From Streptomyces sp. TRM68367 (GTDB lineage Bacteria; Actinomycetota; Actinomycetes; Streptomycetales; Streptomycetaceae), in NCBI RefSeq assembly GCF_014495685.1, contig NZ_JACTVI010000005.1, forward strand, positions 124,001 through 188,000: 64,000 nucleotides of DNA. Reading direction: 5' to 3'. Below are positions 10,501 to 19,316 of this stretch, piece by piece. A model generated the notes under the pieces. The model worked only from the letters and a program-made list of their open reading frames with translations, did not search any database and was not told where the DNA came from. A program made the position numbers and the translations under genes. How positions within the stretch are numbered: position 1 is the stretch's first letter; each line of letters opens with the position of its first letter.

Positions 10501-10595
10501 CAGTGTTCGGGAAAGGCGAGTGCGCGGAAGTCCTCGGTCCAGGGCTCGCCGCCCTCGGCAAGGTGGTACGCGGATCGGCGGATGTTCTGGTACAT
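7521..10595 (-). CDS. pPIWI-RE protein (prokaryotic PIWI with conserved R and E)
   Basis: A 1024-aa Argonaute-like protein and the effector of the pPIWI-RE system. The N-terminal region (from MYQNIRRSAYHLAEGG) matches the pPIWI_RE_X type. The C-terminal third is the RNase H-fold PIWI module with LRLVRVRG (conserved Arg) and NPTLVEIAVLG, in which the defining Glu is about residue 910. An acidic low-complexity tail follows (residues 975-1024). The family is predicted to bind nucleic acid duplexes, perhaps invader R-loops, together with a DinG-type helicase and an REase; guide and target are unknown. The ATG at 10595 has AGGGAGA upstream. It lies 81 bp after the helicase gene and is the last gene of the four-gene operon. 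Confidence 0.85.
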   Translation of the reverse strand: MYQNIRRSAYHLAEGGEPWTEDFRALAFPEHWHAEILALHNHGRDEEKRQLTLPTRRLDGVLQTLAPDVIVRPRPRTPVEPGAEQSHRIDEDFWMYVPASATDPLPGPSMRQLLDAWLRTLGPRGAGQDPGFRSLLLATSAGLKRNLPEWQPVPGVELLTAPVTDGGTAAPDPRQFQLATDALARRVLSLDPYPFEGGELRFRAVPRGPRDQGAELMSQPLCRTVKRKEWWFSVVLNISLHTTPFEARPRLHLHWGVRRWATHPRVATKRLNLSYREATTVYLRPTIPWLPGAPATERYALARLRRDRAADTFAWSENDTAGILRGLSLAGNFPDPEQLLAEPGSWIGEGRGVRAAVVHSTRMGKHEIGTGFMPNQRAQLTEWVEQALPETVVRVPDLKRGRGKGIGAPDNRRPKPRTDEAKKTELLRETQARRANLAAQARIAGRHPHRSGLPLEEVRLLWQSPEVRKEAVAQFAHALGLDGDGGASAAAITDRDFDEARPGAPVVLEWRTEELTLRLRCLPLADGLGDRLVPDPVVKAKGAAIATAIGERRRALHSWLSADGADPDHPELALVEIAHRSTFRPSTTDPKFAVRLGCADAGVLTQFVVTPSTDRQIDNADSLGHRTHSSWLDGLRQLGVRVLPQHTLGNDLPDGLQYAAVWMVKRRKDGPTRLPKHLPVAVLTTPLPDAAGLAAVRGWDDAEGKWVPYPRFLLGLVKQAEIDPEACAEPDPQTGDPYPGSSRVTGKQWRTNLAKQRKETAAFLQRVLHSLRGQPTALITHAQNSRLHWPWLQDGRIERDLIQAGHAPAGRLDDELRLVRVRGCGGRETAQWWGLAEPGKPHGQPAGFWAQTSPSSGGAPSGDRIFYSTTERPGTHAVSPALDRLATRVNAAGNLTSQAGTSAWNPTLVEIAVLGCHTDDDPAVPALGKPDDAEALALAVHQLRQAPDYAAALSLPLPLHLAGLAQAYVLPMLTESDVTPGGETAEPTEERGRRSTTGDDLDPDLMDAAGLTTEPEMEMEEEDG

Positions 10596-10676
10596 GTCCG
10601 TTCTCCCTGCGATGTCGTACGTGGTCGGTCGCGTGCCGCGTCTTCCACGGCCTTGGAGGTGGCGGGTCTCGGTGTG

Positions 10677-13600
10677 TCAGCCGGTGCCGCGCGGCTCGGG
10701 CGGAGCGTCCAGGCCGCACAGGGCCTCGTACAACGGCCGATAGAGCAGCTTGACGAGTTCGGTGTCGGCCGGGTCGGGATCGGTACCGCCGGTGGTGTTC
10801 TCGGTGCCGGTGCCGGTGAAGTACGGGGCCAGAACGTCCCGAAGGCGTACCAGCAGTCCCGGGTCGCTGGTGCGGGACCGCCCGCTCCTGTCAGCGACGG
10901 GTGCCTGTGCCGCCGCCAGCCGCGGTGCGAAGGCGGCGTCGACGAACACGACGCGGGCCGGCACACCACCGCGGACGAGGCGGCCGATGACCTGCCAGAT
11001 GGTGACAAGCTGGTCCCAGACGAAGGACTCCTTCTCGTCGTCGGGAAGCGCGGAGTAGATGTAGGGGCGGGACAGTACGTGCCGCCAGACACGGCGGGCG
11101 ACGGTCCGGAAGGTGCCGCCCGCCGCGTCGAGACCGTCTGCCTCTGTCACCAGCTCCCCGAACGTTCCCTCCGGGCTGGTCAGTCGACCGCGTACGAACC
11201 TGCTCGCCCAGTCGTTGATGGCGAACACCGCCAGGGACAGGTCATCGGGACGAGGGTGGGGGCGGACCAGGAAGAACACCGTCCCGAACGCCGCCACCCT
11301 CTCCTCGCCGGGGCGCTGGGGGGTGGTGAGAATGTTGTGCCCTCGCTCGACGGCGAGCAGGGGGGCGACGAGCAGTTCGGCGTCCGGGTCCTCGGCGAAG
11401 GAGGCGAGGTCTCCGCGCCGCACCGCCCCCGTACTCCGTGTCCGGCTCCCCGTCGGTGCCGCGCCGTCGACCGCCGCTTCCAGTTCCGCGTCGTCGGCGG
11501 CCAGAACACGTACCCGCCCGCGCCAGCGCGGGATCTCGTCCAGGGCCGCGGCGGCCACCCCTGCCTCCGTGTAGCTGCCGACCAGAAGGAGGGCGCGCCT
11601 GCGGCGCTGGTCGGGGATCTGGGCGAGTTCGCTCTGCAGCGGGGAGGTGGTTCCGTCCCTACGGGGACGGGCCAGTCGGTCGATCATCAGACGCAGGACG
11701 TCCTCGCGTTTGTCCGGGTCCTGTCCGGAGAGACGGATCGGCTGTCCGGCCGCGTCGTGGACGAACTCGGTGCGGAACACGGTGTCCCGGATGGACCGCA
11801 GCGCCCTGCTCTGCGGTTTGAGGACCGCCCGGACGGGAGCGAGGACATGGGCGCGGGTGGACGTGCCGGCCCAGCTGGTGCCCGACATCAGCAGAACGTG
11901 CGGGCCGGCCTCCTCCCGGGCGAGATCGGCGCCGAGCTGGGGAAGGCCGAGAAGCAGTTCGCGGCCCACGCCCGCGCAGCGGAAGAAGCGCAGGGTTCCG
12001 GTGCGACGGCCGTCCCTGTCGCGGGCGGCCGCCCGTTCGTCGATCAGGTACTGGAAGCCGAGGACGTTGCCCATGGGTGCCTCGGGCAGGAGCGGCGCGT
12101 AGTCGAGGGGTGGTCGGCGGGTCAGTTCGTGGCTCGCCGCGTCGAGCCGCAGCGCTGCCTCCACCTGAGGCCACAGGAACGTCACCCGGTCCAGACGCTG
12201 GTGCAACGCGGCAAGCACGAGGGTGAACTCCAATCGCCGCGCGTTCAGTTCACGCCACTCCTCGGTGAGAGGAACCTCCTCGCGCGCCGGCTCCTTGCCC
12301 TGGCGGGCGGTGGACGGCGGGCGCTGCTGAGGACCCGGCGCTCCGGCGAGGAAGGAGTCGAGGAGCGCGCGGACCCGGCTGCGTGTCCGCTTCTCGTCGA
12401 GGGTGTGCAGGACGTCGTGGGCGAGGGCGGTGAGCTCGTCGGCGGGCGTCAGATAGGGGCCCCGCCCGCCGAGCGGATCGTCCCGGAAGGTGTCGAAGAA
12501 CGCGGTGATCTCGCTACGGCGGTGCGCCCAGGGCACTTGCGGTTCGGGGACCTCGTGTCCTCCCGGCTGATCCTCGCCGTCACTGTCGTCCTCGTCTTCG
12601 TACAGCGCGTTCTCGTCCTCGACATCCCCCGCCTCCGTGCTGTCGGGGCGACGGACGGACCGGCCGGGCGTGAGCGGATACCAGGCGTTGAGCAGCTTCT
12701 CCTGGAGGGTCCATGCGCTGAAGTAGTCGATCTGCGCCCAGTTCCGCAGCCCTTCGTCGTCGATGAGCATGGCGTACAGCCGGTCTGCCGCGGAGCCGAC
12801 GATGTCCAGGGCGGCGGACCACCGTTCCACGTCCTGGTCGGAGAGCTGGAGCCGTCCCTGCCGGGCGAGTTCGGCGATCTCATGGGTCTGCAGCTGGTCG
12901 AGCCAGGATTCGGAGACACCGGTGGTGACGAGAGTGGCCGACGGCGCGAACATCTGGTCCAGCTGCATCTGTACGCGGTCGGCCTCGTCGACGACCACGA
13001 TGTCGCTGCGCAGGCAGGCCAGTTCCAGGTAGCGCAGGCGTTCGGCGTTGAGCTGGCGCGGTACGGCCGTCTGCACAAGGCTGGCGGGGTTCGCCACCCA
13101 GATCAGCGCGTCCACGAGGTCACGCGCGGCGGAGTGGCGAGGGCAGGCGCTCCACAACGGACAGGCGTGCGGGGTGCCCCACTCCTCCTCTTCGTCACTG
13201 TCGTCCTCGGGGGGCTGCCTCCCGGCGGCGCCACGGGCGCGTTCGAGTTCGCGTACGGCGTGTTCGGCCGCCGACTCCTGAGGAGCGTCGCCGGAGTCGG
13301 CGGCCGGCCGCACGGGGTGCAGGCCGCCGCATGGCGCGTCGTTGTAGCGCAGCGGCTCCGATGTGTCGAGGGCGCGCAGCGCGTCCAACGGGCAGGCGGT
13401 GCTGAGGTGTCTGAAGGCCGCGTCGGTGTGGGCGAGGAGTGAGTGCGCTCCGCGCGCGGCGAGCCTGCGGTGCAGCCGCTGGGTGTGCTGAGGCCGTGTG
13501 GTGCCGCCCTGGATCAAGGCGGCCTTCAGGCCGAGACCGCGGAAGAGTTCGGTCAGGGTGAGCTGCTCGGCCACGTCACCGACGACGAGTGTGATGCGCA

Positions 13601-14459
13601 GGGAGTTGTGGTGCGCCCAGACCGCGAGCAGAGTCATCAGGGTCGACTTGCCGGCGCCGACCATGCCGACGAGGTGGGTGAGCCGGTCGAGCGGCAGCGC
13701 GGACGCCGGCGCGAAGGCGGTCCCGTCCGGGGTGCGGGTGTCGAGGTCGAGGTCGTGGAGGCGCTGGGCCCAGTTGCCCGCCTTTCGGCCAAGACGCCGC
13801 TCCTCCTCGTCCATCCAGCGCGCCACGTCGGCGAGTTCGTCGAGCGGTACGTCCAGCGGTACGTCCAGCGGGCCCGCGGTGGCGGGGCGTTCGGTGGTGA
13901 GGGGGTGACCCGGGAGGGGGTCTCGTACCAGGTCGGCCGGGATGGTGACGGAAGTGCGCCGGTGGCGGCGGTCCATGAAGCGGTGCTCGCCCTCCACCAC
14001 CTGCTCCAGCGGCTTGACGGCGAAGCCGGGCAGGTGCGCGAGCGCTTCGTCGTACACGGCGAAGCGGTCGGCGGCGACCACGAGGGGAAGCCGGTACGCC
14101 GGTTCCCCCTCCGCCGGGACACGGTACGCGCGCAGCCTTTCCGGCAGTCGCAGGTAGGCGTCCAGGGACTGGTGCCACATCCGGGCGCGGCGCATCGGCC
14201 AGAGCAGGTGCCGGGCCGCGGTGAGCGCGACCTGTTCCGCCTCGCCGACGGACAGCTTCGTGGCGCGCGCGAAGGCCAGGCCGTAGCCGCCCAGGAGCGT
14301 CCACGCTCCGTCGGCGGCGTGGCCGGGCGCCACGGTCTCCATCAGCCGCAGGGCGAGCTCGACCTGGCACAGCAGGGCGGGCCGGGTCCTGGCGTGCTCT
14401 TCGGGCCAGGGCCCCAACGCGGCTACGACCGGTTGGTACCAGCTGCTGCGGTCACGCAT
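10677..14459 (-). CDS. pPIWI-RE module helicase (DinG/XPD-like superfamily 2)
   Basis: A 1260-aa helicase. The Walker A GMVGAGKST is at about residue 270 and the Walker B/DEAD-like VVVDEADRVQ at about residue 510. The C-terminal helicase domain contains LLVGSYTEAG and a motif VI-like region ending in WQVIGRLVRGG. A cysteine pair set between the two lobes (HACPLWSACP, with upstream and downstream Cys) recalls the Fe-S domain of DinG helicases, though only some of the four cysteines can be picked with confidence. The start at 14459 (MRDRSSWYQP) overlaps the upstream stop by 8 nt, giving tight coupling. It is expected to unwind duplexes or R-loops for the pPIWI-RE protein. Confidence 0.85.
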   Translation of the reverse strand: MRDRSSWYQPVVAALGPWPEEHARTRPALLCQVELALRLMETVAPGHAADGAWTLLGGYGLAFARATKLSVGEAEQVALTAARHLLWPMRRARMWHQSLDAYLRLPERLRAYRVPAEGEPAYRLPLVVAADRFAVYDEALAHLPGFAVKPLEQVVEGEHRFMDRRHRRTSVTIPADLVRDPLPGHPLTTERPATAGPLDVPLDVPLDELADVARWMDEEERRLGRKAGNWAQRLHDLDLDTRTPDGTAFAPASALPLDRLTHLVGMVGAGKSTLMTLLAVWAHHNSLRITLVVGDVAEQLTLTELFRGLGLKAALIQGGTTRPQHTQRLHRRLAARGAHSLLAHTDAAFRHLSTACPLDALRALDTSEPLRYNDAPCGGLHPVRPAADSGDAPQESAAEHAVRELERARGAAGRQPPEDDSDEEEEWGTPHACPLWSACPRHSAARDLVDALIWVANPASLVQTAVPRQLNAERLRYLELACLRSDIVVVDEADRVQMQLDQMFAPSATLVTTGVSESWLDQLQTHEIAELARQGRLQLSDQDVERWSAALDIVGSAADRLYAMLIDDEGLRNWAQIDYFSAWTLQEKLLNAWYPLTPGRSVRRPDSTEAGDVEDENALYEDEDDSDGEDQPGGHEVPEPQVPWAHRRSEITAFFDTFRDDPLGGRGPYLTPADELTALAHDVLHTLDEKRTRSRVRALLDSFLAGAPGPQQRPPSTARQGKEPAREEVPLTEEWRELNARRLEFTLVLAALHQRLDRVTFLWPQVEAALRLDAASHELTRRPPLDYAPLLPEAPMGNVLGFQYLIDERAAARDRDGRRTGTLRFFRCAGVGRELLLGLPQLGADLAREEAGPHVLLMSGTSWAGTSTRAHVLAPVRAVLKPQSRALRSIRDTVFRTEFVHDAAGQPIRLSGQDPDKREDVLRLMIDRLARPRRDGTTSPLQSELAQIPDQRRRRALLLVGSYTEAGVAAAALDEIPRWRGRVRVLAADDAELEAAVDGAAPTGSRTRSTGAVRRGDLASFAEDPDAELLVAPLLAVERGHNILTTPQRPGEERVAAFGTVFFLVRPHPRPDDLSLAVFAINDWASRFVRGRLTSPEGTFGELVTEADGLDAAGGTFRTVARRVWRHVLSRPYIYSALPDDEKESFVWDQLVTIWQVIGRLVRGGVPARVVFVDAAFAPRLAAAQAPVADRSGRSRTSDPGLLVRLRDVLAPYFTGTGTENTTGGTDPDPADTELVKLLYRPLYEALCGLDAPPEPRGTG

Positions 14460-15720
14460 CGTCCACTCCGTCCTGCCCGGCGTCCTCGGCCGGTGTCGTG
14501 TTGTCCGCGGGGCGGTTCCCAGTGGCTCGTCGGCCGGGGCCCGACGGTCCGCCCGCTCCGGTGGGAAGGGGGCCGATGAAGGCGTCCGGCCCGCGGTCAC
14601 CTGACAGACGCAGCCGTGCGGCCCGCACCAGCTGCCTGTCCGTCAGCAGCCGCAGTCCACCCGCCTGAGCGCCCCGCTCCCTGGCGTAGCTGTCGAGGTA
14701 GTCGCGGCGTGCGCGGACCCTGAATTCCGGGACGACCCAGCAGGCTTCGTCGTAGGGAGGTTCGGCGCGCACCGCGGTCGCGCTGCGGCCTAGAAAGGCG
14801 GGATGCGCCCAGTCCTTGACGTCCACGGCCCACACGTGGCCGTCGGGGAACGTGACGCGCACGTCGTACGAGTCGTAGTTGGGCCACATCTCGACGGTGA
14901 GTCCCAGCGCCCGCAGCTCGCCCTCCAGGGAGGTCTCCGCCTGTCCCGGCCCGGTGACGGACAGCCGCAGCGGTTTGCGCAGTTGGCGCACCTCTCCCAC
15001 CTGCGCCGCCACGAGTTCCCGGCCGTGCGGCGCGGGACCTCGGTGCCGGCACTGGTCCCGCTCGCACCACCACTCGGTGTCGGAGACCGGATGCAGCAGG
15101 GTCAGGCAGCGGTGGCAGCACAGATAGGAGCCGTCCCGCCGGAACCCGGCGGGGACGGGGGCGTAGATCTCCTCGACGAGGAACCGGACCGGGTCGAGGA
15201 AGAGGTCGCAGCTGACCTCGGCCCATTCCTCCTCGGTGAGGACCGGCCGGGTGACCAGGAGGCGGCGGAAGGCCGTGTACGACTCGGGCGAGGACATGGC
15301 GCGGCAGGCCCGCAGGGCTTCGTGGATGACCATGCGGTCGTACTGGCGTCCGGTGCTGTCGCCGTATCCGCGGACGGCGAGTTCGTGGCAGAGCTGTGCG
15401 GGTTCCCCCGAGTCCTCGTCGATCAACCGGTCCGCGATGTCGAACAGGTCGGGGGGCAGCTGGTCGAGGGGCCAGTTGCCGAGCGGCCGGGCGCGGGCCC
15501 AGCGCATCATCTCGGGGACGCCGGTCGGGGGCCTGGCCTCGTTGCGCAGGCACTGGAGGACCAGGGCGTCCAGGGCGCGCTGCGCGCTGGGCGGATAGGG
15601 CAGGATGAAGGCGTCGAGGTCGTCGACGGCGGCCAGATGCAGGACGGCGGTGGCCACGTCCCGGAGCAGGACGACGTCCGGGTTGAACAGCCAGTCCGGT
15701 GTGGGCTGTTGGTCAGTCAT
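14452..15720 (-). CDS. pPIWI-RE module restriction endonuclease-like protein
   Basis: A 422-aa protein of the pPIWI-RE REase family. Residues 190-235 hold a treble-clef or zinc-ribbon-like CCHRC...CERDQC. The C-terminal nuclease core reads YDVRVTF ... VWAVDVKDW, a PD-(D/E)XK arrangement in which Asp and the DVK lysine would be catalytic, preceded by the conserved Glu of LEGELRALG. The last 60 residues are disordered. ATG 15720 overlaps the stop of the upstream nuclease gene by 8 nt (ATGACTGA). In the family it acts with the helicase and PIWI protein, presumably cutting invading DNA. Confidence 0.82.
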   Translation of the reverse strand: MTDQQPTPDWLFNPDVVLLRDVATAVLHLAAVDDLDAFILPYPPSAQRALDALVLQCLRNEARPPTGVPEMMRWARARPLGNWPLDQLPPDLFDIADRLIDEDSGEPAQLCHELAVRGYGDSTGRQYDRMVIHEALRACRAMSSPESYTAFRRLLVTRPVLTEEEWAEVSCDLFLDPVRFLVEEIYAPVPAGFRRDGSYLCCHRCLTLLHPVSDTEWWCERDQCRHRGPAPHGRELVAAQVGEVRQLRKPLRLSVTGPGQAETSLEGELRALGLTVEMWPNYDSYDVRVTFPDGHVWAVDVKDWAHPAFLGRSATAVRAEPPYDEACWVVPEFRVRARRDYLDSYARERGAQAGGLRLLTDRQLVRAARLRLSGDRGPDAFIGPLPTGAGGPSGPGRRATGNRPADNTTPAEDAGQDGVDDA

Positions 15721-17509
15721 GGACCGGAATACCTCCTCGCGACTGGGGTGGGACGCTCGGCTTCGGGCCGCCCGCGTGCGAGGGCACGTCGGCGCCGTGC
15801 GGCAGCGGATGGTCGGTGACGTAGGCGGTGCCGGGCCGGCACCAGGTCCGCGCCTGGCAGCCGTGGCAGTGGCGTCCGGTCCTCGGTTCGTACGTGGTGT
15901 CGTCCAGGAGCGGCTGGGCGAGGCCGGCGATGACGTCCCGGGCCTCGTCGACGATCTGGGCGCGGCCGGGGTCGACGCGTTCGAGCCTGCTCTCTCCGTG
16001 GCCCTCGCGCAGATGCTCCAGTTCGACCCAGGAGCGGCGCGGGTCGTCGCCCAGCGCCCCCGCGTGGAACAACAGGACGCCGAGTGCCAGCTGCGGGTAC
16101 GTGCGGAGCAGCGGCTCCCGATCCCACAACGGGCGGGCGGACGTCTTCGTCTCGCGCCAGATCCACCGGCCGCGATGGGTGTACACCAGATCGGGTACGG
16201 CGAGCACGACGACATCGAGCTCCGGCACGTAGGCCGTGACCCGATGCTGTACGAGTACGCGCTCGTCGGCGTCGAGTCCGTTGAGCGGGCACAGCAGCCG
16301 GTGCTCGGCCAGCATTCCGGCGGCCTCACGCGCGGACGTGTCGTCCAGACCGGTCTCGGACCGCAGCGCGGCCGGGTCGGAGGACGCGCTGTCCCGGCAG
16401 CCGCGCACCGGCCGTTCGCCGTGTCGCGCGTCCAGCCAGGAGTCGACGACCCTGCCGCGCCGCGCTCCCTCGTTCTCGGCGGACAGATCGTTGAGATGCA
16501 GGCGCCGCACCAGGTGGTACTGGGCGGGGCATTCGGCGTACAGCCTCAGGTCCCAGGCGGAAACAGAGCGGCGCTTGCGTGCGAAGGACGGGGGCCGCCC
16601 GCCCCACAGACCCGGGGTGCGCCTCAAGTCCGTACAGCCGGCGAGGGCCTTGCAGTCGACGCAGCTCTCGCCGGGCCGGGTACCGGTCGCGGTCGTGGCG
16701 GCGAGGAACGCCGACACGGTGTGGCTCTCGAACCGCTCCCTCGCCTCGTCGGGGCCTTCGCCGAACCGTGGTGCCACGCCCAGCAGCGGTTCCACCGAGC
16801 CGTCGGCGCATCCCACGTCGAAGACACGCACCAGGGCAGGTGAGCGGGTGGTGTCGGTCGCCTCGGCCGGGGGTTCATCACGCGCCCTGCGCCAGGGCGT
16901 GGGTGCCCCATACGCCATCACCTGTGCCACGGCTCCGAGTTCGGCCTCGGGGCGGCTGCTCTTGGCCCGGCCCAGCGAGGGCAGCCACAGATCGCGCACC
17001 GTCCCGTCGGCGGAGGCGTACATGCGGCCCCACAGGGTGTGCTCGTACTGCCGGGCACCGCGCGGGTCGGGGACGTCCGTGCGGCGGGTGCGCCACGTCC
17101 ACGAGAGTTTGACCGCCGCGGTCGGCGGCAAGCCCGACTCCTCGGCCGCGGCCTGCTCCCGGGTGCGGGCCGCGATGTACCGCTCCAGGGCGTGGGCGGT
17201 CCACGCGAGGTGGACGGGGTGGACCGGCGCGCCCCGGCCGCGGAACGGCCCGCGGGTGCCGCGCAGTTCCGTACGCACCCGCTCGACGGACCAACCGCGG
17301 TGCTCCACGAGGTCGAGCGCCGTGAAGAGCGGGTCGAACCCGAACTCCTCGTACGGCGTGGACAGGAACGGCATGGCCGGCTCGGCCACGAGCTGGGGCC
17401 GCATCGCGATGCGGCGGTGCGTGGGACAGGCCGCGGCGGCGGGCCGGGCCATCCGGGGACTCGCCCTGATCAGCCAGTCGTCTCCGGTGACGCCCGGTGG
17501 ATTCTGCAT
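15713..17509 (-). CDS. Cas4/RecB-like PD-(D/E)XK nuclease with Fe-S cysteines, pPIWI-RE associated
   Basis: A 598-aa nuclease and first gene of the pPIWI-RE operon. The catalytic signature VPDLVY ... WIWRETKTS (Asp, then ExK) and the following YPQLALGVLLF fit the RecB/Cas4 superfamily. Cysteines CVDCKALAGC (about residue 310), CPAQY and the terminal CHGCQARTWC could ligate a 4Fe-4S cluster, as in Cas4 and AddB. Cas4-type enzymes trim DNA ends; a role in making or processing nucleic acids for the PIWI protein is my inference. I chose ATG 17509 (GGGGG upstream); an in-frame GTG at 17569 is possible. It is not part of the classical three-gene description of pPIWI-RE. Confidence 0.75.
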   Translation of the reverse strand: MQNPPGVTGDDWLIRASPRMARPAAAACPTHRRIAMRPQLVAEPAMPFLSTPYEEFGFDPLFTALDLVEHRGWSVERVRTELRGTRGPFRGRGAPVHPVHLAWTAHALERYIAARTREQAAAEESGLPPTAAVKLSWTWRTRRTDVPDPRGARQYEHTLWGRMYASADGTVRDLWLPSLGRAKSSRPEAELGAVAQVMAYGAPTPWRRARDEPPAEATDTTRSPALVRVFDVGCADGSVEPLLGVAPRFGEGPDEARERFESHTVSAFLAATTATGTRPGESCVDCKALAGCTDLRRTPGLWGGRPPSFARKRRSVSAWDLRLYAECPAQYHLVRRLHLNDLSAENEGARRGRVVDSWLDARHGERPVRGCRDSASSDPAALRSETGLDDTSAREAAGMLAEHRLLCPLNGLDADERVLVQHRVTAYVPELDVVVLAVPDLVYTHRGRWIWRETKTSARPLWDREPLLRTYPQLALGVLLFHAGALGDDPRRSWVELEHLREGHGESRLERVDPGRAQIVDEARDVIAGLAQPLLDDTTYEPRTGRHCHGCQARTWCRPGTAYVTDHPLPHGADVPSHAGGPKPSVPPQSRGGIPVHD

Positions 17510-17612
17510 GGTGACCCCCGTGGAGGGCGGCATGGGCAGGAGGGCGTCCAGGACCGTCGGGCTTGACACACCCTGACCCTGAGCCCCGGACGCAACCCCA
17601 GCATGACATACG

Positions 17613-17635
17613 TTTGTGAACTGAGTCCATGAACT
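17613..17635. promoter_or_regulatory. Shared island element, copy A (Cas4-like nuclease / kinase 1)
   Basis: TTGTGAACTGAGTCCAT at 17614-17630, in the divergent region between the pPIWI-RE operon and kinase 1. It matches 15 of 17 positions of the copy at 42251. A plausible kinase -10 box, TAGGCT (17660-17665), lies downstream, placing the transcript start at or just before the ATG. Confidence 0.6.
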
Positions 17636-17675
17636 TCTCGCAAGGGGGTTACTTCACGCTAGGCTGGTGTGCTGA

Positions 17676-19250
17676 ATGGTGCGGGAGGCGAAGGAGCTGC
17701 GCGGCGTGGACGCGGATTCGTACGCGGAGATGTACAAGCCAGGCACGGGCGATCTGATCGACGGGCGCTACGAGTTGACGGAGTCGCTCGGCAAGGGCGG
17801 GATGGCCCACGTCTGGCGCGCCCGCGAGGTCTTCCCAGGCCATGAGGCTCCCGAGAATCACGAGGTTGCCGCGGGGCGCGAGGTCGCGGTGAAGTTCCTG
17901 CGCCACGACTCCGAGGCCCTGTACGCCCTGGACCCGGACGAGAGGGCGGCCGAACTCGCCGTCAGAAACGCCCGGTTCCGGCGCGAGGCCACACTGCTGG
18001 GCACGCTCGACCACCCGGGCATCACCGAGCTGTACGGCAGCGGATCGCACCGGGGTGTGCCGTACATCGCCATGCGCCTGGTGACCGGAGTGAGTCTGCG
18101 GACATTCCTCGATGAGCACACACCGCTGCCGGTGATGTCGGCGATCGCCATCGCCGTACAGATGGCGGGAGCACTCGCCTGCGCACACACGCTGCCCGTC
18201 GTGCACCGGGACCTCAAGCCTCCCAACATCATGATCGACGACGAAGGGGCGGTCGTCCTCATCGACTTCGGTATCGCCAAGCCGCTGCGGGCCGACGCCA
18301 CCCGGTACACGGCGCACGGCTCCACGCTGGGCACCCGCGGCTACCTGGCACCCGAACAGCTCCTGGAGCGCGAGCCGACCGCGCGTACGGACGTGTACTG
18401 CTTCGGCTGCGTCTTCTACGAACTGCTCACCGGACGCCCGCCGTTCCCGCTCGGCGCGGACTCCGGTCTCACCGAGAGACATCTCTACGAGGATCCCCTG
18501 CCGCCGAGCGTGTACGCCGCGGGCATCCCCGAGGCGATCGACGACCTGGTGATCCGCATGCTCGCCAAGCAGCCCGGACAGCGTCCGCCCGTCGACGAGG
18601 TCCTGGCGGTCCTCGCCCCGCTCGGCCCCCAGCCTGACGACCCCGAACCCCGACCGCGCACCCACCCCGACCCCACGACCCCGCTGCGCCGACCCGCGGA
18701 CCGGGCTCCGCGCACGCACCGCGCTCCCGCCGCGCCGCCGGTCACGTCCCCGGTGGCGGGCGAGGAGGAATGGCTGGACGCCCGCGCGGTGGAACTCCTC
18801 TGCACACGGGCCGAGTCGGAGATCGCCGCCGGTAAACCGGGAGACGCGGTCGGCCGTCTACGCGAACTGGCGGAGCGGGTGCGTGCGGAGTGGGGAGCGC
18901 GCCGCCCGCTGGTGCGCCGCGTATGGCGGGGAGCGGCGGACGGGCTCCGGTTGGCCTGGGACTTCGGCTCCGCGGCCCGTCTCTACCAAGGCATCGACAA
19001 CACTCTCCTGCACGGCGACGGTCCGGCCGAGCGGGCGGAGCGGGCGGTGGTGCGGCTGCGGCTGGCCGAATGCCGCCTCGCCTTCGGTGAGCTGGACGCC
19101 GCCGTCGCCGCCGTCGACGCCGCGGGACGTACGGCCGCGGGCCTGCCGGGCGAGCTCGCCGTACAGGTCGAGTCCGTGCGGCGCGAGGTCGATGTCCAGC
19201 TCTCTGCCCGGCTCGCGGATGCGGACGACCAGGGCGGGCCAGGGGCCTGA
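17676..19250 (+). CDS. Ser/Thr protein kinase with helical-repeat C-terminus
   Basis: A 524-aa cytoplasmic Hanks-type kinase. All catalytic features are present: glycine loop LGKGGMAHVW (residues 38-47), VAVKF with Lys73, HRDLKPPN and DFGIAK, then GTRGYLAPEQ in the activation segment. The kinase domain ends near residue 310; a Pro/Arg-rich linker follows, then an Ala/Leu-rich alpha-helical region (about 360-510) that looks like TPR-type repeats. There is no transmembrane segment or PASTA domain. It is divergent from the pPIWI-RE operon. ATG 17676 may be nearly leaderless; GTG 17706 has AAGGAG upstream and is the alternative. Kinases occur in defence systems such as Pgl/BREX-2; a sensing or control role here is inferred. 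Confidence 0.85.
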   Translation: MVREAKELRGVDADSYAEMYKPGTGDLIDGRYELTESLGKGGMAHVWRAREVFPGHEAPENHEVAAGREVAVKFLRHDSEALYALDPDERAAELAVRNARFRREATLLGTLDHPGITELYGSGSHRGVPYIAMRLVTGVSLRTFLDEHTPLPVMSAIAIAVQMAGALACAHTLPVVHRDLKPPNIMIDDEGAVVLIDFGIAKPLRADATRYTAHGSTLGTRGYLAPEQLLEREPTARTDVYCFGCVFYELLTGRPPFPLGADSGLTERHLYEDPLPPSVYAAGIPEAIDDLVIRMLAKQPGQRPPVDEVLAVLAPLGPQPDDPEPRPRTHPDPTTPLRRPADRAPRTHRAPAAPPVTSPVAGEEEWLDARAVELLCTRAESEIAAGKPGDAVGRLRELAERVRAEWGARRPLVRRVWRGAADGLRLAWDFGSAARLYQGIDNTLLHGDGPAERAERAVVRLRLAECRLAFGELDAAVAAVDAAGRTAAGLPGELAVQVESVRREVDVQLSARLADADDQGGPGA

Positions 19251-19254
19251 CCGC

Positions 19255-19306
19255 AGGGGAGGGCGCCGTGACATGCCTCGCCTCGCCGCATGCGGCGCCT
19301 GCCCCT
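19255..19306. terminator. Bidirectional hairpin between kinase 1 and the methylase gene
   Basis: AGGGGAGGGCGCCG (19255-19268) pairs with CGGCGCCTGCCCCT (19293-19306), 12 of 14 bp, between two convergent genes. There is no T-tract. Confidence 0.5.
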
Positions 19307-19316
19307 CTCGGGCGCT

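Noticed and set aside
9249..13442. 1397-codon plus-strand frame opposite the pPIWI-RE genes
   Set aside because: No domain; it is the antisense of two well-supported minus-strand genes.
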